A DNA stretch of 10,681 nucleotides from Crocinitomicaceae bacterium (lineage in GTDB: Bacteria > Bacteroidota > Bacteroidia > Flavobacteriales_D > Crocinitomicaceae), in assembly GCA_030830385.1 (NCBI GenBank), contig JAURNA010000270.1, forward strand, positions 1 through 10,681, read 5' to 3'. The notes under the pieces were generated by a model that had not been told where the DNA came from, did not search any database, and was given only the letters and a program-made list of their open reading frames with translations. Numbering within the stretch: position 1 is the stretch's first letter; every line of letters begins with the position of its first letter. Both the position numbers and the translations under genes were made by a program. Positions 1-5,772 of this stretch are shown here, piece by piece.

Positions 1-30
1 TCGGAAACAAAAGAATCGGAAACAAAAGAA
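1..30 (+). repeat. Two tandem copies of a 15-bp unit
   Basis: The unit tcggaaacaaaagaa occurs at 1-15 and again, identically, at 16-30. It is in frame with the gene that follows and encodes Ser-Glu-Thr-Lys-Glu twice. The array begins at the window edge, so the real copy number is unknown. It probably belongs to a hydrophilic linker before the HExxH domain. Confidence 0.85.
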
Positions 31-618
31 GAGGAGCAATTGAGAGGGGTTGAGATGAGCGAAGAGGAAAGGAACGTGGTGGCAGTGGATGACGAACGAC
101 CCGTTAAAAGCGTTGAGAAAGAACAGATCCCTCCACGACTGGCCGGGAATGCGTTCAAAACGGAATGCGACGTGAAAATTCATCCGGACGACCAGAAATG
201 GGCCTACTCGGGGAGTTCCGCATGGTTAAGAATTGTCGGAAACGGAACCCCCGGAATAGTACCTGTCGGCAGCGTGGCGGCATCTCAGGGACCATGCGTC
301 AATCAAGTCTATACAACTCATGAAGACGTTCACGTGAAAAATGCGAGTTCGTATTGTGCTGCCTTTAAGAAGTGTATTGAAGGTAAATACGGTATTGTAT
401 CTAAGACGGTGTATTACCGGGATTTCGTCAGCTGCTATACTATGAATCACGGGGGACTGCACCCGAACTGCAAAAAGGATGAACAAATGGCCTACGCGGC
501 TTCGGCAGCGGAGGCAAAAAAACGGGCAGCTGATCCCAAATGTGCCAAGGAAAAGAGTTTGTTGAGTAAGGCAGCTGTTGATCATGCCGGATACGCTGTA
601 ACTCCTCCGAATTGCTAA
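1..618 (+). CDS. C-terminal part of a cysteine-rich putative zinc metallopeptidase (5' end outside window)
   Basis: The frame is open from base 1, so the true start lies upstream; 205 residues are visible. A TTG at 40 and an ATG at 55 are possible internal starts, but there is no reason to prefer them. The visible N-terminal part is charged and low in complexity (two SETKE repeats, then Glu/Lys-rich). A compact domain follows with eight cysteines, one of them the last residue. Residues 107-111 (bases 319-333) read HEDVH, a HExxH zinc-binding motif in the context TTHEDVHVK. About 50 residues later comes DEQMAY, whose Glu could be the third ligand of a gluzincin-like site. The HExxH, cysteine and late E-x-x-A-Y layout resembles small metallopeptidase domains at the C-termini of polymorphic toxins and effectors, as I recall them. 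That role is inference: the N-terminus and any immunity gene are not visible. There is no signal peptide in the visible part. It could also be a non-toxic structural or catalytically dead domain. Confidence 0.6.
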   Translation, partial: SETKESETKEEEQLRGVEMSEEERNVVAVDDERPVKSVEKEQIPPRLAGNAFKTECDVKIHPDDQKWAYSGSSAWLRIVGNGTPGIVPVGSVAASQGPCVNQVYTTHEDVHVKNASSYCAAFKKCIEGKYGIVSKTVYYRDFVSCYTMNHGGLHPNCKKDEQMAYAASAAEAKKRAADPKCAKEKSLLSKAAVDHAGYAVTPPNC

Positions 619-714
619 CCGGATTTCGCGCCTGATCAGTTCGATCGCAAAAATGACGAAGCCCATCCTCCTGCAGGGATGCATCCGCGTACTTACCCGC
701 GCACTGTCCGGTGT

Positions 715-751
715 AGGCATTGAACGTATGGCCTGATTCTTTTCTTTTTTG
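715..751 (+). terminator. Possible rho-independent terminator after the HExxH gene
   Basis: AGGCAT (715-720) can pair with ATGGCCT (728-734) with one bulged G around a 7-nt loop. A T-rich run (TTCTTTTCTTTTTT, 737-750) follows. It lies about 100 bp beyond the stop at 618 and well before the next start at 865, where a terminator would be expected. The stem is short and imperfect. Confidence 0.4.
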
Positions 752-864
752 TACAGTTGTTGGCTCAAAAGGTAACCCGAAGCAGTACAAGACAGGGATT
801 CATCTCCATGGTTATCAGCGAACTAAACAAAGCAATATTTTCGACAATTTTGTAACTTGTGTCC

Positions 865-1950
865 ATGAAAAGAACCGAATTACTACTGCTGACTCTGGTC
901 TTCCCAGTGGCGTTTTCAGCTGTCGCTCAGTGCAATCTGCACAACTCACTTTGCTCTAAACGATACAACGAAGTTGCGTACCTGACTACGCACAATGCAT
1001 ACAACAGTACCGAGAACGGGTTTACACTTCCGAATCACAATTACAACATTACAAGCCAATTGAATTTTGGGGTTCGAGGGTTGATGATTGATGTGTACTA
1101 CAATGCCGGAATCAACCTGGTATACCACGGTTTTCCTTTCCTGGGAACTGAGCCACTTACGGATGTACTCACCGAAATTCGCCTGTTTCTGGATGCAAAC
1201 CCCAACGAAATCGTAACGATCATTCTTGAGTGTTACGTATCGTCAAATGCCTATGAACAAGATATGATCACCTCGGGATTATTGCCCTATGTGTACACGC
1301 ATACCGGTGGACAATGGCCAACCCTCCAGGAAATGATCAATGCGAACGAGCGACTCGTGATTTTATCAGATGCAGACGATGCAGCACCCGGACAGGAATG
1401 GTATCACTATGTTTGGGATTACGCAGTGGAAACCCATTATTCGGTGTATAGTTCGGACGGTTTTACCTGCGACTTCAACAGGGGAGACTCCATTAACGAT
1501 CTCTTTATTCTGAATCATTTCATCACCGATCAGACGTTGGGCGTTGGTTGGGAGGACAGCGCGCTAATCGCGAATAGCAACCCGTTTTTCACGTTAAGGG
1601 CGCAGACGTGCCAGCAGCTGAAACAGAAATTCCCAAATTTTCCTACCGTAGACTTTTACGAAGTGGGAGACGCACTTCAGGTTGTTGATATTCTCAACGG
1701 AATTACTCCTTTGAATACGAACGTGATTGAGTACTCCGATCCACTTTTCGGTCCCAATCCCGTGAAGGATAAACTGATTTTACGAGGATCAGGAGAATCG
1801 GTAACCTTATATGACATGATGGGGAACAAGGTGGAACCGAATTCACAATCCGTAACACCAAACGTGGTAGTGATCGATGTTTCCAACGTATCCCCCGGGG
1901 TTTACATCCTGGAAGTAAACAATCGCCGATCTCCTTTCATCAAGCTGTAA
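865..1950 (+). CDS. Secreted PI-PLC X-domain phosphodiesterase with T9SS sorting domain
   Basis: The start is placed at ATG 865 rather than the in-frame GTG at 859, because 865 begins a clean signal peptide (MKRTE, hydrophobic core, end near Ala21-Gln22). The product is 361 residues. Residues 35-280 match the phosphatidylinositol-specific phospholipase C X-domain superfamily. TTHNAYN carries the first catalytic-type His (43), GVRGLMIDV gives Arg71 and Asp76, and VYHGF gives the second His (88). Further family-like blocks are IILECYV (Glu122), ILNHF (218) and VDFYEVGD (262-269). The last 70 residues form a T9SS type A sorting domain: GPNPVKDKL, then LYDMMGNKV, then VSPGVYILEV and a final IKL. 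The protein should cross the inner membrane by Sec and the outer membrane by T9SS, ending outside the cell or on its surface. Enzymes of this fold cleave phosphodiester bonds of inositol lipids or related molecules; the substrate here cannot be read from sequence. It appears to be a single-gene unit. Confidence 0.87.
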   Translation: MKRTELLLLTLVFPVAFSAVAQCNLHNSLCSKRYNEVAYLTTHNAYNSTENGFTLPNHNYNITSQLNFGVRGLMIDVYYNAGINLVYHGFPFLGTEPLTDVLTEIRLFLDANPNEIVTIILECYVSSNAYEQDMITSGLLPYVYTHTGGQWPTLQEMINANERLVILSDADDAAPGQEWYHYVWDYAVETHYSVYSSDGFTCDFNRGDSINDLFILNHFITDQTLGVGWEDSALIANSNPFFTLRAQTCQQLKQKFPNFPTVDFYEVGDALQVVDILNGITPLNTNVIEYSDPLFGPNPVKDKLILRGSGESVTLYDMMGNKVEPNSQSVTPNVVVIDVSNVSPGVYILEVNNRRSPFIKL

Positions 1951-2137
1951 TACCAATTCGACGCGTACTTTCGCGCGTTCATAACAAACGAAAATCGGAC
2001 ATTTTCCGGCTCAATTTACAACCGCCTTAGCACCTGTCCTCAAGCAAATGCAAAACGAAAAAAGAGTCCATTATCACGAATTGCGATTCATTTGCATTCA
2101 CGATGCGCGTACCTTTTTTGGGGAAGAAATGATAGGT

Positions 2138-2209
2138 AATTTCCTTCATTCTCAAGGAACGATATTATGTGGGTGAATTGTCAAGATATGTTAATGAATG
2201 AAAGGAATT
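2138..2209 (+). promoter_or_regulatory. Imperfect inverted repeat, possible leader stem-loop
   Basis: AATTTCCTTCATTC (2138-2151) is nearly the reverse complement of GAATGAAAGGAATT (2196-2209). Seven contiguous pairs (TTCATTC with GAATGAA) are followed, after a one-base slip, by TTCC with GGAA. The loop is 44 nt. If transcribed it could form a stem about 60 nt before the start codon at 2269. Any regulatory role is inference. Confidence 0.3.
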
Positions 2210-2219
2210 GTAGACCGTG

Positions 2220-2231
2220 TAACAATTGTTA
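2220..2231. promoter_or_regulatory. Perfect 12-bp palindrome, operator-like
   Basis: TAACAATTGTTA is its own reverse complement and ends 37 bp before the start codon of the beta-barrel gene. The position and symmetry would suit a dimeric regulator site. A/T-rich palindromes of this length also arise by chance, and no second copy was seen in the window. Confidence 0.35.
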
Positions 2232-2268
2232 GAAAAAGATGTTATACCCGTATTGAACCGATCAACAA

Positions 2269-4638
2269 ATGAAACAAATCCTGATTAGCACATGGGTGCT
2301 TTTTTCGTTATTCTCCCGTGCTCAACTCGTTCGTGTCGAAGCATCTATTCACGCCGAAGATCTGCCCGAAGGCATGGCAAAAGGAATGATTTTTCAACTG
2401 TCCGACAGCACGTTGGTCAAAGGTGGTTTTGTGGAATCGGGAAAATTATCGGTGCAGTTTCCCTCTTCAAGGGGAACAATGTATTACCTCAAAATTGTTG
2501 CGCCAGGATTCAACGATCATTATACTGATTTTACCGTAGAAGATACACTGGTAAATCTGCGTGAGATAGCGTTGGTGAAAGACCTCATGTTCGACGAGGT
2601 AACTGTCGTTTATGAAAAGCCGCAGTTCGAGCGCACCATGAATGGAATTTCCGTGAACGTGCAGGGAACCACCTTGGAACAACTCAATACGCTGTTTGAC
2701 GTGCTCAAAGCTTCTCCGCGACTTGCATCATCCGATGATGAAAGCATTGAGATCATTGGACGGGGAGTGCCTTTAATTCTCGTTGACAGACAGCCCATCA
2801 TCGCGAATGATGAACTGAAGGCCATTCCGGCGAGTGAGGTTGAACGCTTTGAAATCATGACATCGCCTTCCGCGAAATACCGGGCGCAGGGAAGTGGAAA
2901 TGGAGTGATTGAAGTCTATACATCCGATTTTCACCTGGAAGGATATCGCGGACGTTTACGTGTTAGCAGCGGAGCAAGTACACAATTACAGCCGCGCCTC
3001 GAGGTGAACGGTGGACTCAATCTGAAGAAGAAGAAATTTGCGCTGGACGGTTTCTTTAGTACAAATTACTGGCAGCAAAATAATTTTGGCGAATCCGTTT
3101 CTGAATCGGACGACGGTGCCGTATCCACACGTTCGGAATTCGACGGAGACAGACACAATCGCTGGCAGAATTACCGCTTAAAAATGCGGTACGACGTTGC
3201 GGAAAACCAATACCTTTCTTTGGGGATTGGCGGACATGGATCCGTTGGTAGAAATACGACAAATTCACTGGAGGAATATTATTCCGGATCAACACTCGTT
3301 ACAACAGAATCGGGGAAGACGATGAATGATTATACCCGGATGAATTTCAGATCGTACACCAATTATACGTGGGACATTGATACGCTCGGCAGTTACCTGG
3401 AGATCAACGCGAATTACACACGAAGAAATTCAGTCAGTGACAACCAGTTCGAATCCGTTTTCGGTGATGTAGATTCGGATGAGGACGTCTATTATTTATC
3501 CCTTGCAACCGCCGTAGATCGGCCCAATATTGGTGAAATTCGGGTCAATTATGAGCAGCACCTCGATACAGCACTGAAACTTGAGTTCGGAGCCGACTTT
3601 AGCATGCTCTTCAATCAAAAACGGTTCAATCGATTCAATTGGCAGGAAAGCTGGATTAACGATGATCTGTACACGAATTCGTACGACTATCAGGAACAAA
3701 CCGGAGGAGCGTATGCACAGATCTCCAGAATGTGGAATAAGATTGGGGCCCAACTGGGGATTCGCGGCGAATACACACGTCTGTACGGAACAAGTGCTAC
3801 GCTTAACCAAACCTTTATGGACTCGTCCTACATTCTGCCCTTTCCTAACGCCGGAGTGTTGTACGAGGCAAACGACAATCTGGCAATTACAGCCTATTAC
3901 GAGAGTGGAATTGACCGGCCTTCCTTCACGAATTACGACCCGTTTATTCGCATTCTCGACAGTCTGAGTATCCAATATGGAAACCCGTATTTACGCCCCT
4001 CCTATGACCATACGCTCGGATTGGAGTTTGATTTGTTCTATTCGTACAACATCAGCCTAACGTACTCACGTTACAACGATGTTACAAGTATACTGACGTT
4101 TATCGATACATCCACCTTTATTACCACCCGTACTCCCTGGAATGCAGATTACAACGACAAATTCAGCCTGAGTCTGAGTATTCCGATTCGATTGAAGTGG
4201 CTGGACGGCTGGAATTCATGCTGGTTGAATTACAAGAACTACGTGTTTACGGATGCATTTGATCGGGAACCCTATGCCAATCTCTCTTTCGGATTTCATT
4301 CGTATCTCTCCTTCCATTTGCCCTGGAAACTGGATTTGATGAGTCGTTTGTTCGTGAATCGATGGGCCAATGACGTAACAAGATCGGCTGCCCGCGCCAG
4401 TTGGAGTTTGAGGTTAACGCGAAAATTTGATAATCCGGATTTGAGTGCCTTTGTGGAGGTAAATGACATTTTCCCTGCGAAGTATCAGTACGACGCCGTA
4501 AACGGGAATTATAGAAATTGGTCGTGGTCACAGAATGACTTCACTGCATTTCGATTCGGACTCGGTTGGAAATTCGGACGATTGAAGGGTAACACGGACA
4601 TCAAAGAATCACAATCCGGTCAAAGTGGTAGAATGTAG
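2269..4638 (+). CDS. Outer-membrane beta-barrel receptor, TonB-dependent-receptor-like (OMP_b-brl_3 type)
   Basis: The product has 789 residues with a signal peptide (1 to about 18, SRA-Q). Residues 20-105 form a divergent beta-sandwich like the carboxypeptidase-regulatory/Ig-like domains at the front of Bacteroidota receptors (SDSTLVKGGFVESGKLSV, then YYLKIVAPGF). Residues 115-220 are a plug-type domain: GISVNVQGTTLEQLN, DVLKASP, PLILVDRQPI, then IPASEVERFEI and SAKYRAQGSGNGVIEVYT. From about 225 to 772 the pattern is alternating, aromatic-rich beta strands with tyrosine and asparagine turns, ending in FRFGLGWKFG, followed by a 17-residue hydrophilic tail. This is typical of PF14905-like proteins in length and order. 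It should sit in the outer membrane and take up or bind an unknown ligand, probably with TonB energy; no clear TonB box was identified. There is no SusD-like partner next to it, so it is not a standard SusCD pair. The start at 2269 is supported by the signal peptide. Confidence 0.88.
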   Translation: MKQILISTWVLFSLFSRAQLVRVEASIHAEDLPEGMAKGMIFQLSDSTLVKGGFVESGKLSVQFPSSRGTMYYLKIVAPGFNDHYTDFTVEDTLVNLREIALVKDLMFDEVTVVYEKPQFERTMNGISVNVQGTTLEQLNTLFDVLKASPRLASSDDESIEIIGRGVPLILVDRQPIIANDELKAIPASEVERFEIMTSPSAKYRAQGSGNGVIEVYTSDFHLEGYRGRLRVSSGASTQLQPRLEVNGGLNLKKKKFALDGFFSTNYWQQNNFGESVSESDDGAVSTRSEFDGDRHNRWQNYRLKMRYDVAENQYLSLGIGGHGSVGRNTTNSLEEYYSGSTLVTTESGKTMNDYTRMNFRSYTNYTWDIDTLGSYLEINANYTRRNSVSDNQFESVFGDVDSDEDVYYLSLATAVDRPNIGEIRVNYEQHLDTALKLEFGADFSMLFNQKRFNRFNWQESWINDDLYTNSYDYQEQTGGAYAQISRMWNKIGAQLGIRGEYTRLYGTSATLNQTFMDSSYILPFPNAGVLYEANDNLAITAYYESGIDRPSFTNYDPFIRILDSLSIQYGNPYLRPSYDHTLGLEFDLFYSYNISLTYSRYNDVTSILTFIDTSTFITTRTPWNADYNDKFSLSLSIPIRLKWLDGWNSCWLNYKNYVFTDAFDREPYANLSFGFHSYLSFHLPWKLDLMSRLFVNRWANDVTRSAARASWSLRLTRKFDNPDLSAFVEVNDIFPAKYQYDAVNGNYRNWSWSQNDFTAFRFGLGWKFGRLKGNTDIKESQSGQSGRM

Positions 4639-5089
4639 GCCCGATTTTTGCTGCGTTCCATCTGTGATGCTCACCATTCTGATTTCCCCCGGGAATCCGT
4701 AACTGACTGTATTCAAATTCACATGAATGAAATCAGTAATTCTTGTCTTTACCTTGCTTATCAGTGCGATCCGTTTTGCGCAAATAACCGAATACGATGT
4801 GAAAAACTTCGGCGGTCTCTGTTCAACATGACATTGGAGGAGGCATCCGGTTCGTTGGTTGTGCCTGATAATGCAGGAAGTGGTATCCGGATCGGGAAAA
4901 GATACTGAAGAAGTGTGGACGTCGCTTGACAAGCCATTCGAGAAAGAAGCAAACAGGAGCGATGGGCACTGCCAATGGCTTTCACCCGGCACATTTCCAT
5001 TTCCTTTGTTATCTTAGCTTACTGACAAATTACACAGCCTCGCCGCTAAGAATTGTCATTACTTTGAAGGTCAACATTGTAACGAATCA
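4639..5089. other. 451-bp stretch without an intact gene
   Basis: It lies between the receptor stop and the protease start. Its main content is the signal-peptide fragment at 4727 described separately. A run near 4682-4698 (GATTTCCCCCGGGAATC) is self-complementary but has no T-run and almost no loop, so it is a poor terminator. TTACTTTG (5059-5066) is one base off the Bacteroidota -7 consensus, 23 bp before the protease start, but no TTG lies at the right distance upstream. The promoter of the protease operon is therefore not identified. Confidence 0.6.
4727..5017 (+). pseudogene. Probable remnant of a secreted-protein gene (signal peptide then early stop)
   Basis: ATG 4727 opens a 34-codon frame starting MKSVILVFTLLISAIRFAQ, an excellent Bacteroidota signal peptide with a cleavage-like FAQ, followed by ITEYDVKNFGGLCST and a TGA at 4829-4831. 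Past that stop the same frame runs open to TAG 5015-5017, with a hydrophilic part around DTEEVWTSLDKPFEKEAN. The +2 frame over 4828-4908 instead gives MTLEEASGSLVVPDNAGSG, which also looks protein-like. A good signal peptide followed by broken, frame-hopping coding character suggests a decayed gene with at least one frameshift or nonsense change. The remnant shares a frame with the protease gene downstream, which may be chance. It could instead be a real 34-residue exported peptide. The original family is not recognised. Confidence 0.38.
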
Positions 5090-5770
5090 ATGCAGCAAAC
5101 GACTGCCCAAAGCGGGCCTGATGGTAGAGTGAAAAGACTGGATGCCGATGAATCGGGATCAGTTGGACTCGTAGTGGAATCGTCGGACGGGAAAAACTTT
5201 ATTCTGACGTGTTCTCATGTAGCCATGGGAGGCCGTCCGGAGGATAGGGGTGGTTATTTTGTTGACGAGGACATTCAGGTGGAATTACGAGGCCGGCAGA
5301 CGAATTATGGGTGCGTTCGGTTTTCTTTCATGGACAATGAACAGGAGTCTGCACTTGTTGAGCTGTCGGAATTGGATGCGAATGAATGGAGGAACGAGTT
5401 GCCAGATGGAACGCAAATAGGACATGTGTTGAACGTGCCGTCAGAAGGTCAGCGAGTATCGTTTTTTAGTTCACTGAATTACAAAGAGGTTTCGGGGGAA
5501 ATTATCCGGCTCAACGTCTCTCAAATCACAATAGAATACGGTCCGGTTACAGCAACATTCGACAACCTCATCGAAGTTGGAATGAAGAACGGAAGCATCA
5601 CCTATACGATCAGCGAAAAGGGAGATTCGGGTTCTGTCGTATACTCAGAAAACTATGAACCGATCGGGATGATCATCGGTGGGAATTCAAATGCAACCTA
5701 CATCGTACCGATACAACGAATTTTGGATAAAACAGAAACGACAATAAAACAACACGTTCATCTTACATAA
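5090..5770 (+). CDS. Trypsin-fold (PA clan) serine protease-like protein, no signal peptide
   Basis: The product has 226 residues. The layout is that of chymotrypsin/trypsin-like peptidases. An N-terminal GSVGLVVES strand leads to FILTCSHVA with the catalytic-type His43. The region where the catalytic Asp is expected reads NEQESALVELSE (83-94), so the residue aligned with Asp in the usual D-A-A-L pattern appears to be Glu86. The nucleophile block is GDSGSVV with Ser180, followed by EPIGMIIGG and a YIVPIQRIL strand and helix, as in compact trypsin-like domains of bacterial genome islands. There is no signal peptide or membrane segment, so it is predicted cytosolic. The frame is open upstream to the TAG at 5015-5017, but no ATG lies in between, so ATG 5090 is chosen. 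The stop is 2 bp before the next start, which implies co-transcription and probably translational coupling. The substrate is unknown; the protein could be inactive or weakly active because of the Asp-to-Glu change. Confidence 0.75.
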   Translation: MQQTTAQSGPDGRVKRLDADESGSVGLVVESSDGKNFILTCSHVAMGGRPEDRGGYFVDEDIQVELRGRQTNYGCVRFSFMDNEQESALVELSELDANEWRNELPDGTQIGHVLNVPSEGQRVSFFSSLNYKEVSGEIIRLNVSQITIEYGPVTATFDNLIEVGMKNGSITYTISEKGDSGSVVYSENYEPIGMIIGGNSNATYIVPIQRILDKTETTIKQHVHLT

Positions 5771-5772
5771 AC

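Larger units (their letters stand above)
1951..2268. other. 318-bp non-coding region upstream of the beta-barrel gene
   Basis: No convincing gene is visible on either strand. Inverted elements include AATGCAAA (2047-2054) against TTTGCATT (2091-2098), a longer imperfect pair at 2138-2151 and 2196-2209, and a perfect 12-bp palindrome at 2220-2231. A weak 5-bp stem (ACGCG 1961-1965, CGCGT 1974-1978) follows the preceding stop but lacks a T-run. No full Bacteroidota promoter match (TAnnTTTG with an upstream TTG) was found, so the start site of the downstream transcript is unknown. Confidence 0.7.

Noticed and set aside
671..686. Short palindromes CCTGCAGG (671-678) and GGATGCATCC (677-686) in the first spacer
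   Set aside because: They are 8-10 bp, overlap one another and have no repeated copies; chance is a sufficient explanation.
226..790. Two overlapping minus-strand open frames (226-768 and 440-790)
   Set aside because: They are antisense to the HExxH gene and its downstream spacer, show no domain or signal peptide, and the + strand frame has clear motifs.
859..864. GTG at 859 as start of the PI-PLC gene
   Set aside because: ATG 865 gives a standard signal peptide; the GTG adds only two residues and has no supporting ribosome-binding sequence.
720..959. Plus-strand 79-codon open frame across the start of the PI-PLC gene
   Set aside because: It begins in the terminator-like region, overlaps the signal peptide of a strong gene in another frame and has no protein-like character.
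1961..1978. Hairpin ACGCG/CGCGT after the PI-PLC stop as a terminator
   Set aside because: The stem has only 5 bp and no T-run follows, so it is not a credible rho-independent terminator.
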